From SG8-41 sp963802355 (GTDB lineage: Bacteria; Pseudomonadota; Gammaproteobacteria; Burkholderiales; SG8-41): a stretch of DNA of 64,000 nt. The DNA lies in assembly GCA_963802355.1 (NCBI GenBank), contig CAWDIV010000015.1:1054001-1118000 (forward strand). Direction: 5' to 3'. Made by a program: the position numbers and the translations under genes. Numbering within the stretch: position 1 is the stretch's first letter; every line of letters starts with the position of its first letter. Of this stretch, positions 41,769 to 51,510 are shown in pieces. The notes beneath the pieces were generated by a model, which was given only the letters and a program-made list of their open reading frames with translations, did not search any database and was not told where the DNA came from.

Positions 41769-42419
41769 ATGGCTGACAAGACTCTCGTCGTCCTGATCTC
41801 GGGCCGTGGCAGCAACCTGGAGGCCCTCCTCGAGGCGGGGCTGCCGGTACGCTACGGTGCAGTGATCAGCAACGAGCCCGCGGCGCGCGGACTGGCTGTT
41901 GCCGCAAAGCACGGCGTCACAACCGCGATAGTGGACCACCGGAAATTTCCCGACCGCCCTTCTTACGACGCCGCGCTTGCAGCGGAAATCGATCGTCACC
42001 GGCCGGATCTCGTCGTGCTCGCGGGTTTCATGCGGATCCTGACGGATGCTTTCGTGCAACGCTACCAGGGAAGGCTCGTCAACATCCATCCCTCGCTGCT
42101 GCCCGCGTTTCCAGGCCTGTACACGCACCGGCGGGCGCTCGAGGCCGGCGTGCGCATCCATGGTTGTACGGTGCATTTCGTGACTCCAGCGCTCGACAGC
42201 GGGCCGATCATCGTACAGGCCGCCGTGCCGGTGTTGCCGGGTGACACCGAGGAGCGGCTCGCGGAACGCGTGCTCGCGGAGGAACACCGTATCTACCCGC
42301 AGGCCATACGCTGGATCTGCGACGGGCGGGCGGCGCTCGGGCCGGACGGACGCGTCACCCTGAAGCAGGGGTGGAACGCCGACGGCTCCCTCGCGTCCCC
42401 GCCCCTCGAAGCGCGCTGA
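41769..42419 (+). CDS. purN: Phosphoribosylglycinamide formyltransferase
   Basis: PurN formylates GAR with 10-formyl-tetrahydrofolate. Start ATG 41769 gives 216 residues. Motifs: LVVLISGRGSNLEALLE, AVISNEPAARGLAVA, LAGFMRIL, NIHPSLLPAFPGL (catalytic His region), GCTVHFVTPALDSGPIIVQ (catalytic Asp). Directly downstream of purM. Confidence 0.96.
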   Translation: MADKTLVVLISGRGSNLEALLEAGLPVRYGAVISNEPAARGLAVAAKHGVTTAIVDHRKFPDRPSYDAALAAEIDRHRPDLVVLAGFMRILTDAFVQRYQGRLVNIHPSLLPAFPGLYTHRRALEAGVRIHGCTVHFVTPALDSGPIIVQAAVPVLPGDTEERLAERVLAEEHRIYPQAIRWICDGRAALGPDGRVTLKQGWNADGSLASPPLEAR

Positions 42420-42487
42420 TTGCGGCACCAAGCGCTGGAAGCAAGGTCAAATACTCAGGCATGTATCTGGTTTTTTGGATCCTTGAA

Positions 42488-43204
42488 ATGGGCTCTCTTC
42501 TTCGTGCGACGGCGGCGCTCATCGGACTGGCGGTTTACGGGGCCGCGGCGGCCGCCCCCGCGCCGCAGTCCGTGTCCGCCAGCTACAACGTATATATGAA
42601 CGGCACGCAGGTGGCCGTCATGAACGAAAAGTTCGAGGCGCGCGACGGCACCTATCGGATCACAAGCGAGAGCGTCCCGATCGGGGCGCTGGCACTATTC
42701 CAGAAGCCGGTCACGGCCGTCAGCAGCGGACGAATCGCCGCAGAAGGGCTGCGCCCGGAGCGGTTCGAGGGCCGGCGCATCGGCAGCGGCCAGCAGCTCA
42801 AGGCGGAATTCGACTGGCGCGGCGAGCGCCTCACGTTCGGGCAGGACGGCAAGGCCGAGACGGTCGCGCTGCCGGCCGGCACCCAGGACCGGCTCTCCAT
42901 CATGTATCAGTTCATGTACTACACTTTCAACCAGCGCGAACGGCTCGACTTCGCGATGACTGACGGCCGCCGCTTCACGCAGCATCACTATCTCGTGACA
43001 CCCAACGTCGAGATCGATACGCCCCTCGGGCGCATGGCAACGCTGCATCTCGTCAAGCAGACCGAACCCGACGGCAGCGGCACCGAGATCTGGCTGGCGC
43101 GCCAGCATCATTTCCTGCCGGCAAGAATGCTGATCCGTGAAAGCAACGGCACCCGCTATGAGCAGGTCGTCACTCGCATCGAAATCAAGAGTCCGTCTCA
43201 ATGA
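42488..43204 (+). CDS. DUF3108 family exported protein 1
   Basis: A 238-residue protein with a signal peptide (start ATG 42488, MGSLLRATAALIGLAVYGAAAAA; an in-frame ATG at 42461 is also possible) and a single DUF3108 domain: SASYNVYMNGTQVAVMNEKFEARDG begins it, LMYQF-like IMYQFMYYTF and TPLGRMATLHLVKQT are typical. A beta-rich periplasmic protein of unknown role. Paired with a second DUF3108 gene downstream. A worn repeat of the ACGGATTTATCTGCGG kind lies just after its stop (43211-43250). Confidence 0.85.
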   Translation: MGSLLRATAALIGLAVYGAAAAAPAPQSVSASYNVYMNGTQVAVMNEKFEARDGTYRITSESVPIGALALFQKPVTAVSSGRIAAEGLRPERFEGRRIGSGQQLKAEFDWRGERLTFGQDGKAETVALPAGTQDRLSIMYQFMYYTFNQRERLDFAMTDGRRFTQHHYLVTPNVEIDTPLGRMATLHLVKQTEPDGSGTEIWLARQHHFLPARMLIRESNGTRYEQVVTRIEIKSPSQ

Positions 43205-43279
43205 AACCTCTGATGAACACGGATTTATCTGCGGCCATCCGCGGCTCCATAGAGCCTTTCGTTTCCGAGACAATCTGAC

Positions 43280-44335
43280 GTGACCACGCGCGAACGCCTT
43301 GCTACCGCGGCTCTCGCGTCACTCGCGTTGCACGCGCTGGTGATGGCCGGCGCGTGGCTGCCAGTTCCGCAGCTGCCTGGACCGCCGCCGCGCCTCGAAG
43401 CGCGGCTGGTCGCCGCTTCGCCGGTGGCTGAACCGGTGCCCCAAATCCCGCCGGCGCCACGAGCCCGTCAAAAGCGCACCACTGCCCCGGCTGCTTCTTC
43501 TTCGGCCCCACCCGCCCCCGCACCTGTCCCCTCCCCCGAGTTGGCCGCGCCGGAGCCGCCGCTCCTGCCCGATCCTCCGCGTGAAACGGAAGCAGCGGCC
43601 GCCGAGCCGGCTGCGCCGGAACCACCGCAACGCGTCGCGGTTGTTGCCGAATCGAGCGCGGTTGCCGCCGCCGTGCGCACGCTGCCCCGCAAAGGGCGCA
43701 TTGCTTTCAACGTTCTCTACGGTAACAACCGCTTGTCCGTGGGGAAAGTGGTACAGTCCTGGGAAGTCGAGGCCGACGCCTATAAGCTTGCCAGCGAGGC
43801 CGAAACGAGCGGCATCGTGGACCTGTTCCGCCCACAACGCATGCGATACATCAGTCAGGGCAGGATCGTGCCGCAAGGGCTGCGGCCCGACAGCTTCCTC
43901 GTCAGCCGCACCCGGCGCGGTCAGAACGAAGCGTCCCAGGCGCGCTTCGACTGGAATGCGGGCCAACTCATATACGGCACTGCGCGGGATCAGAAGCATG
44001 TGGCGCTACCGCAGGGGGCGCAGGACCTGATGAGCCTCATGTATCAGTTTTCGCTGACGCCCCCGGCGCCCGGCCGCCACCGGTTTCCTATTACGACCGG
44101 CTCCCGCTACGATGTCTACGATATCGAAGTCGCAGTGGAAGAGAGCATCGAGACGCCGATCGGCACGCTCAAGGCGCTGCCCGTGAAGCAGATCGCGCCA
44201 GCCGGGTCCGAGAGCGTCGAATTCTGGCTCGCATCGGAATACCGTTATCTGCCGGTGAAGATCCGCCACTACGACCGCGAGGGCAATTTCTCCGGCGAGC
44301 AGGTCGTTACCGAGATCCGCATCAGCGAGGACTGA
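43280..44335 (+). CDS. DUF3108 family protein 2 with TonB-like Pro-rich spacer
   Basis: A 351-residue protein starting with GTG. An N-terminal membrane anchor (ALASLALHALVMAGAWLPV) is followed by about 80 residues rich in Pro and Ala (PPAPRARQKRTTAPAASS, PAPVPSPELAAPEPP) as in TonB-like spanning spacers. Then comes a DUF3108 domain (GRIAFNVLYGNNRLSVGKVVQSWE, GAQDLMSLMYQFSLTPP, ETPIGTLKALPVKQI). It may reach across the periplasm. In relatives the pair is followed by an RsmB-type gene; here 7 kb separate them. Confidence 0.85.
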   Translation: MTTRERLATAALASLALHALVMAGAWLPVPQLPGPPPRLEARLVAASPVAEPVPQIPPAPRARQKRTTAPAASSSAPPAPAPVPSPELAAPEPPLLPDPPRETEAAAAEPAAPEPPQRVAVVAESSAVAAAVRTLPRKGRIAFNVLYGNNRLSVGKVVQSWEVEADAYKLASEAETSGIVDLFRPQRMRYISQGRIVPQGLRPDSFLVSRTRRGQNEASQARFDWNAGQLIYGTARDQKHVALPQGAQDLMSLMYQFSLTPPAPGRHRFPITTGSRYDVYDIEVAVEESIETPIGTLKALPVKQIAPAGSESVEFWLASEYRYLPVKIRHYDREGNFSGEQVVTEIRISED

Positions 44336-44604
44336 GTTAACTCATTGAATTTTGTGACTTTAATCGCCATCCCCTCGCAAGCTCCGATACGGCTCCAGAA
44401 TCGCCTCCTGCCGAGCTGACCCGCGGCATATGATATGGCCAGTGGAGGATCCGTTCATTCACCGAGATCGGATTAGAGCCCGGCGAGGGGAAGGAATGTG
44501 TTCGCTAGCGCACAGTGTTTCGGCTATAAGAAGCCGATAATCACAGAGCGGCAAACCATCGAGTCCGACCGGGACTTGGGCGCCTATCAAATCGTCGCTA
44601 ACTT
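44336..44604. other. Spacer before direct repeat copy 1
   Basis: About 270 bp without a recognisable gene. A short palindrome GAGTTAACTC overlaps the end of the DUF3108 gene, and a small hairpin (CGGCT/AGCCG) lies at about 44520-44536. Nothing else can be named. Confidence 0.5.
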
Positions 44605-44860
44605 TCGCAGGCAATGCGGTAAAACGCCAAATTGCCGTCGGCGCGCCAAAACTCGATCGATTGCGGCCGCCACCGGCGGAATTGACCGGAATTTGGAGGC
44701 TAGGCCCATGTGCTCGATGCTGGTAGTCGTCATTGCGCGGTTCCTGGCAACCGTATGGCTGCCGTTCGAATGTACACGCACCGACAGAGCTCGTTCCCAT
44801 CCGCAAGGCGCGGCCGCGTATCACGCGAGATCGGCGCAATCGCTGGGAAGGACCGTGACC
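44605..44860. repeat. 256-bp direct repeat, copy 1
   Basis: Nearly identical (about five substitutions and one single-base gap) to 51212-51466 in the same orientation. It begins TCGCAGGCAATGCGG and ends GGAAGGACCGTGACC. The two copies bracket the whole sensor gene. A hairpin with GGCAAT/ATTGCC arms lies near its left end. No transposase, integrase or tRNA is associated. Confidence 0.92.
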
Positions 44861-44863
44861 ATC

Positions 44864-47800
44864 ACGACCCGCGCAGGGAAGACCGCGCCGCGCGGTTGTT
44901 GCGGCTCGAGCATACCGTGACGCGTTGCCTCGCAGAAGCGGGCAGCTCGGGGACCCGATGAAAATGGTGATACGCGCGGTATGTGAAACCAGGGCTGGGA
45001 CTGCGGTCGCTATTTCCGCCTGGACGACTTGGCCGGCATGCTCCGGTTCGAAGAAGCTTGGGGCGTGCCCGGTGCCGGGATCGAGGAATTCATCGAGCGC
45101 TCACGCGCGATCGCAGTCCGCCGCGGCGTCGGGCTCGCCGGCCACGTGTGGGAATTGGTGAGCCGCTGTGGATCGCCGACATCCGGCACGACAACCGCGT
45201 TCTGGGGACGGCCATACGGCCGATCCGGATCCGCGGCGCCTTCCTGTTCCCGGTCAAATCGGAAGGAAAGACCCACGGCGTGCTCGCTTTCTCCAGCCGC
45301 GAGATACGCGAACCCGATGAACGCCTGCTGCAAGCTGTCATCGTGATCGGCAGCCAGATCGGACAGTTCCTGCACCGCATGCAGGGAGCGGCCGAGCTGC
45401 GCCGTTTCGCGCGGCCATGGACACGTCCTCGGACATGATCATGCTCGTCGATCGCACCACGATGCGCTACATCGACGTGAACGCCACCGCCTGCGAGATG
45501 CAGGGATACACGCGCGAGGAAATGCTCCGGTCGGGCCGCAGGACGTCGCCGGAATCAGCCGGGATAATCTGAGCGCGCCTACGATGAAATGATCGCCAGC
45601 GGGCAGAGCACCTGGCAGAAAAGCCAGCACCGACGGAAGGACGGGACGTCGATCCCGATAGAAGATCTTCCGCCGCGCGGTGCACACCGAACAGGGCTGG
45701 ATCATCGTCGCGATCCTGCGCGACGTCAGCGAGCGAGCGCGCGCCGAGCAACTGCAAAACCTCGAACACTCGATCGCGCGTTGCCTTGCCGAAACCGAAG
45801 ACACTTCGTCAGCGCTGAAGGCGGTGATACGCGCCATCTGCGAGACGGAAGGCTGGGAGTGCGGCCGCTACTTCATGGTCGACGAAAAGCGGGGGTTGTG
45901 CGCTTCAGCGACGCGTGGGGTATCGCGGAGCCCGAAGTCCAACAGGTTATCGAGCAGTCGCGGGAACTCGTTTACCCGAGCGGCGTGGGTTTGTCGGGCA
46001 AAGCATGGCAATCCGGACAGCCGCAGTGGTCGGCCAATACGAGCGACGCCCGCAGATCGGGATTGTTGAAGAACGCGGAAGGGAATGCGGGACTTCATGG
46101 CGGGGTATTCGCTTTTCCGGTTGTCTTTCAGGGCACCACTTGGGGATACTCACGTTTACTACGCGCCAGGCGCGAGAGCCGGACAACGGACTGCTGCGGG
46201 CGGTGAATGCCATCGGCAGCCAGATCGGGCAATTCCTGCAGCGCAAGCAGGCCGAGGCGGTGTTGCGCGAGAGCGAAACGCGGTTTCGCAGGCTGACGAG
46301 CGTGTCCTCCGACTGGTACTGGGCGCAGGACGAGCGCTTCCGCTTCGTCGAGATAACGGGGCGCACTACGTCGAAAGCGCACAGCGCAGCGCAGCACCCT
46401 TATATCGGCAGGACGCGCTGGGAAACAGGGCTGGAGATCGTGGGAACCACATGGGAGGAGCATCGTGCGGTGCTGGAGGCGCGCCAAGCGTTCCATGACG
46501 TGCTCTTCCGGCGGTCCCACGCTGGCGGCGGTATCCACTACACCGCGGTGAGCGGCGAACCCGTGTTCGACGAATCGGGAAGTTCAAGGGCTATCACGGC
46601 GTTGGCAAGGACATCACCGAGCGCAAACGCGAAGAGCGGGTGCTCGAGCTGGAGCATGCGGTGACCCGTTGCCTCGCCGGGGCGGAGAGCGCGACGGCGG
46701 CGCTGAAGGTGGTGATACGCGCCGTGTGCGAAAGCGAAGGCTGGGACTGCGGCCGTTATTTCCGCGTGGACGAGCCCGCCGGCGTGCTGCGGTTCGACGA
46801 AGCCTGGGGCGTACCGAGCGCCGGGATCGAGAAGTTCATCGAGCGCTCGCGCCCGCTCACTTACGCTGCGGGCGTCGGGCTGTTGGGCCGGTTATGGCAG
46901 TCGGGCGAGCCGCTGTGGATCGCCGATACCAGCCAGGACGCGCGCGCGGTTCGGGCCGCCTATACCGCCGAGGCCGGAATTCGCGGTGCGTTCCTCTTCC
47001 CGGTCACCTCCGAGGGCAAAACGATAGGAGCGCTCAGCTTCTCCAGCCGCGAAATCGGGCGCCGGATGAGCGCCTGCTGCAGGCCGTGCGCGTGATCGGC
47101 AGCCAGATCGGGCAGTTCCTGCAACGGAAGGACGCCGAGGCGGTGTTGCGCAAGAGCGAAGCGCGCTTCCGCAGCCTGACCCAGCTTTCCTCCGACATTA
47201 ACTGGGAACAGGACGACCGAGGACCGTTTCACCGTTTTCGGAGGTGCGGGCCCCCAGTCGATCGAAGCGGGGCGCCGGCAATTCATCGGCAAGAAGCGTT
47301 GGGACCGGAGCTACCTGAACATGACCGAGGCCGACTGGGCCGCACACATCGCGGACCTGGAAGCACGGCGACCGTTTCACGACCTGGAGCTGTGCAGGCT
47401 CAATGAAAGCGGCCAGCAAGTCTGGGTGAGCGTCAGCGGGGAGCCGATCTTCGATACCGACGGCAGGTTCGAGGGCTATCGCGGCATCGGCAAGGACATC
47501 ACGGCGCGCAAACGCGAGGAAAAGCTGCTGGCGCTGGAACATGCGGTCACCCGCAGTCTGGCGGAATCCGAGAGCGCGTCCGCGGCGATGACCTCCGTGA
47601 TCCGCGCCCTGTGCGAAGCAGAAGGCTGGGAATGCGGGCGTTACCTACGGGTGGACGAGCCGACCGGCGTGCTCCGTTTCAGCGAGTACCTGGCACGCGC
47701 CGGACGAGACGATCGCGAAATTTATCGCCATAAAGCGCGACACCGTTATTGGTCGAGGGGTCGGTCTGGCGGGCAACGCCTGGCAATCGGGACAACCGAC

Positions 47801-50800
47801 GTGGTTCGCTGATGTTCAGGACGAACCTCGAGCATTGCCGACGGCCTTGGGACGCGAGCCAGGCATGCATGGCGCATTCCACTTCCCGGTAAGTTCCGAA
47901 GGCAAGACGATCGGCGTGCTTGCCTTCAACAGCCGCAAGATCCGCGAACCGGACGAGCGGCTGCTGCGGGCGGTGCACGCGATCGGCGGCCAGATCGGCC
48001 AGTTCTTCCAGCGCAAGCAGGCCGAAGAGGTAATGCGCGAGAGCGAAGGGCGCTTCCGCAATCTGACCCAGCTTTCGTCTGACGTCTACTGGGAGCAGGA
48101 CGATCAGTACCGGTTTACGTCATTCGGCGGAACCGGCTCGGAACTGGTCAACCCGGCAACCCTGCGATGGCTTGGCAAGAAGCGCTGGGAACAGGGTTAC
48201 GACAACATGTCCGCCGCGGACTGGGAGGCCCACATTGCGACGCTCGACGCGCGCGAGCCGTTTCGCGACCTGGAGTTATGCCGGTTGGACGACGCCGGCG
48301 AGCGCGTCTGGATCAGCGTCAGCGGCGAGCCCGTGTTCGACGCGTCCGGCGCGTTCAAAGGCTATCGCGGAGTCGGCAAGGAGATCACCAGGCGCAAGCG
48401 CGAGGAAAAACTGCTCGCGATGGAGCATGCGGTGACTCGCAGCCTCGCGGAGGCGGACAGCGCCCCGGCGGGGTTGACTGCCGCGATACGCGCCATGGGC
48501 GAGTCTGAGGGCTGGGAGTGCGGACGTTACTTCGGCGAGGACGACAAGGCCGAGGCGCTGGTCATGAGCGAGTTCTGGCACGTGCCGAGCGTTGACCTGG
48601 ACCATTTCATCGAGCAGTCGCGTGAACTTTCCTACGCCCCCGGGGCCGGATTGATCGGCGAGGCGTGGCAGTCGAGCCAGCCGTTGTGGGTCACCGACAT
48701 CGCCAAGGACACCCGTATACACAAGGGAATCGCGCGTCAGATCGGCATGCGCGGCACGTTCATCTTTCCGGTCATTTCCGAAGGAAAACCGATCGGGGTG
48801 CTGTCGTTCCATAGCACCAAGGTGCGCGACCCCGATGAGCGGCTGCTGCAAGCCGTGGGCGTAATCGGCAGCCAGATCGGCCAGTTCCTGCAACGTAAGC
48901 AGGCAGAGGGAAGAATGCGCAACCAGGCGCTGCAGCAGCGCCTGATCGCGGAGTTCGGCCAGCAGGCGCTCGCGAGCGCCGACGTGGCGGAGTACTGAAC
49001 CGCGCCGCGGAACTGGTTGCGGACACGTTGAAAGTCGATTTCTCATACGTGCTGCAGCTCGCCCCGGACGGACGGAGCCTCACCTACAGGGCTGCGGTGG
49101 GCTGGCCCCGGGAATGGATCGGGCACCGCGTGGTGCCGGTGGATCCAGGCAGCCGCCTGGAGCGCGTGCTGACGCGCAAGGAGCCCCTCATCATCGAGGA
49201 CTATGCCGCCGAGACCGAGTTTTCCGCTTCGCCTCTGCCGGCTATGGGGATCCGCAGCGGCGTGCAAGTGCCGATATTCGGACCGCAAGGCGTATTCGGC
49301 GTGTTGAGCGTGCATACCCTGCGCGTGCGGCGCTTCACCGACGAGGACCTGAGCTTTCTGCGCAGCGTGGCCAACATTCTCGCGATTGCCATCGAACGCA
49401 AGAACGCCGAGGACAAGCTCGCGCACCTCGCGCAGTTCGACGCCCTGACCGGCCTGCCGAACCGGTACCTCCTCCGCGATCGGCTGGGCCAGGCGCTCAC
49501 CCAGGCGCGGCGCAACAGCTGGGTGGGCGGCGTCCTGTTCGTGGATCTGGACCGTTTCAAGGCGGTGAACGACACCTTCGGGCACGGCGTCGGCGACCAG
49601 TTGCTCAACGCGGTAGCCGGCGGCTCAAGAATTGCGTGCGCAGCGCCGATACCGTCGCGCGCTTGAGCGGCGACGAGTTCGCGGTCGTGTCTCGAACCTG
49701 GCGAAGACGGACGACGCCGGGCTGGTCGCGCAAAAGGTGGTGAACGCGTTGTCAGCGCCGTTCGAGCTCCACGGGCATCAGACCTATATCTCCGCGAGCG
49801 TCGGGATCGCTCTCTACCCGGTCGACGGCAACGAGCCCGATACGCTGCTCAAGAACGCGGACACGGCGATGTACCGGGCCAAGGAGCAAGGGCGCAACTG
49901 CTACCGGTTCTATCTGCCGGAAATGAACGAGCGCCTGATGGAGCGCATGCGCTGGAGTCCAGGCTGCGCGGGGCGCTGGACCGGGATGAGTACCGGCTGC
50001 ACTACCAGCCCAAGGTGCGGCTCGACACCGGGGTCATCAGCGGATTCGAAGCGCTGCTGCGCTGGGAGCAGGACGGCAGCTGTGTCGCCCGCGGAATTCA
50101 TCTCCATTCTCGAAGACACCGGGCTCATCGTGCCGTCGGCGAGTGGGTGCTGCGCACCGCATGCGCTCAGATCGGGAAGTGGTAGGCAATGGGACTGCTC
50201 CCGCGGCCGATTGCGGTGAACCTTTCAGCCCGTCAATTCCAGCAGAAGAACCTGGCGACGACGGTGCGGGAGATACTGCTGGAGACCGGGGTCGCGCGCG
50301 AGCTGCTCGAGCTGGAGCTCACCGAGTCGCTCCTCATGAGCGACGCCGAGGAGGCGGTGCAGATGCTGCGCGAGCTGAAGAACCTGGGGGTGCGGCTCTC
50401 GGTGGACGATTTCGGCACCGGTTATTCGAGCCTCGCGTACCTCAGGCGCTTCCCGCTCGATACGCTCAAGATCGACCGCACGTTCGTCCGCGACGCGGCG
50501 AGCAACCCGGACGATGCCATCCTCACCCTCGCCATCATCAACCTCGCCCACACCATGCGGCTCAAGGTGGTGGCCGAGGGCGTCGAAACCGCGGAACAGT
50601 TGAATTACCTGCGCCTGCATGGGTGCGACGAGATGCAGGGCTATTATTTTTCGCGCCCGCTCGCGGTGGACGACTGCACGCAGGCGCTCATCGAGGACCG
50701 TCGGCTGCAGCAACCCGAGGTACAGCGACCGACGGACTGCTTGCGCTGCTGCTGGTGGACGACAATGAGGACGATTTGGCGTTGATGAAGCGCGCGCTCG

Positions 50801-51110
50801 GTTCCGACGGCTTCCATATCTTGACCGCGAACTGCGCCGCCGCCGGCTTCGAGGTGCTCGCCCGCGACGGCGTCGCCATCGTCATCAGCGATTACTACAT
50901 GCCGGGCATGGGCGGCATCGAGTTCCTGACCCACGTGAGGAAAATGTACCCGGACGCGGTGCGCGTGGTGATCACAGGTAGCAAAGACTCGCCACGCTGA
51001 GCGGCGCTGTCAACAACGCGGGCATCCACAAGTTTCTCTCCAAGAACTGGGATCCAGACCGGCTGCGCGCTGAAGTGCGCGAAGCATTTCGGCAGCGACC
51101 AAACCGGTAA
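44864..51110 (+). CDS. Giant multi-domain sensor: tandem GAF-PAS units, GGDEF, EAL, REC; many frameshifts
   Basis: Pieces in three frames, read in order, give one protein of about 2,050 residues: five tandem GAF modules (each opening LEHAVTR.LAE and ending IGSQIGQFLQRKQAE), the first four each followed by a PAS domain (GAF1 44.95, PAS1 45.42, GAF2 45.77, PAS2 46.27, GAF3 46.64, PAS3 47.15, GAF4 47.53, PAS4 48.05, GAF5 48.43 kb). Then a different GAF (48.95), GGDEF (49.42, motif LSGDEF), EAL (49.95, FEALLRW, DDFGTGYSS, KIDRTF, AEGVET all present) and REC (50.74, phospho-acceptor in ISDYYMPG). It should make and/or degrade cyclic di-GMP. About twenty single-base breaks, no clear start codon; probably indel errors in an internally repetitive gene. 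Confidence 0.8.
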
Positions 51111-51111
51111 C

Positions 51112-51204
51112 GGGTGTCGGGTGTCGGGTGACGAGATACGAGATACGATACATCTTAGATACAGCCATCCCCGCATCCCGCATCCCGCATCCCGATCCCG
51201 TATC
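51112..51204. repeat. Inverted pair of heptamer arrays after the giant sensor
   Basis: Left arm 51112-51146 (GGGTGTC, GGGTGTC, GGGTGAC, GAGATAC, GAGATAC) begins two bases after the TAA stop; right arm 51170-51204 (three CCCGCAT, then CCCGATC, CCGTATC). It separates the sensor from direct repeat copy 2. Confidence 0.87.
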
Positions 51205-51211
51205 CGTAGTA

Positions 51212-51466
51212 TCGCAGGCAATGCGGTAAAACGCCAAATTGCCGTCGGTGCGCCAAAACTCGATCGATTGCAGCCGCCACCGGCGGAATTGACCGGAATT
51301 TGGAGGCTAGGCCCATGTGCTCGATGCTGGTAGTCGTCATTGCGCGGTTCCTGGCAACCGTATGGCTGCCGTTCAATGTACACGCACCGGCAGAGCTCGT
51401 TCCCATCCGCAACGCGCGGCCGCGTATCACGCGAGATCGGCGCAATCGCTGGGAAGGACCGTGACC
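51212..51466. repeat. 256-bp direct repeat, copy 2
   Basis: Copy of 44605-44860, one base shorter (a single G missing near 51375). It lies directly before the RsmB gene, between two heptamer arrays. I see no gene in it. Confidence 0.92.
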
Positions 51467-51499
51467 CGCATCCCGCACCCCGCACCCCGTATCACGCGT
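51465..51499. repeat. Pyrimidine-rich heptamer array before the RsmB gene
   Basis: Five 7-bp units (CCCGCAT, CCCGCAC, CCCGCAC, CCCGTAT, CACGCGT) abut direct repeat copy 2 and end 12 bases before the GTG start of the methyltransferase gene. They resemble the right arm at 51170-51204. Confidence 0.8.
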
Positions 51500-51510
51500 C
51501 GCTCGACTCA

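Noticed and set aside
44605..44860. Direct repeats as attachment sites of an integrative element
   Set aside because: No integrase, excisionase or tRNA end is associated, and 256 bp is long for an att core. Homologous recombination or duplication is more likely.
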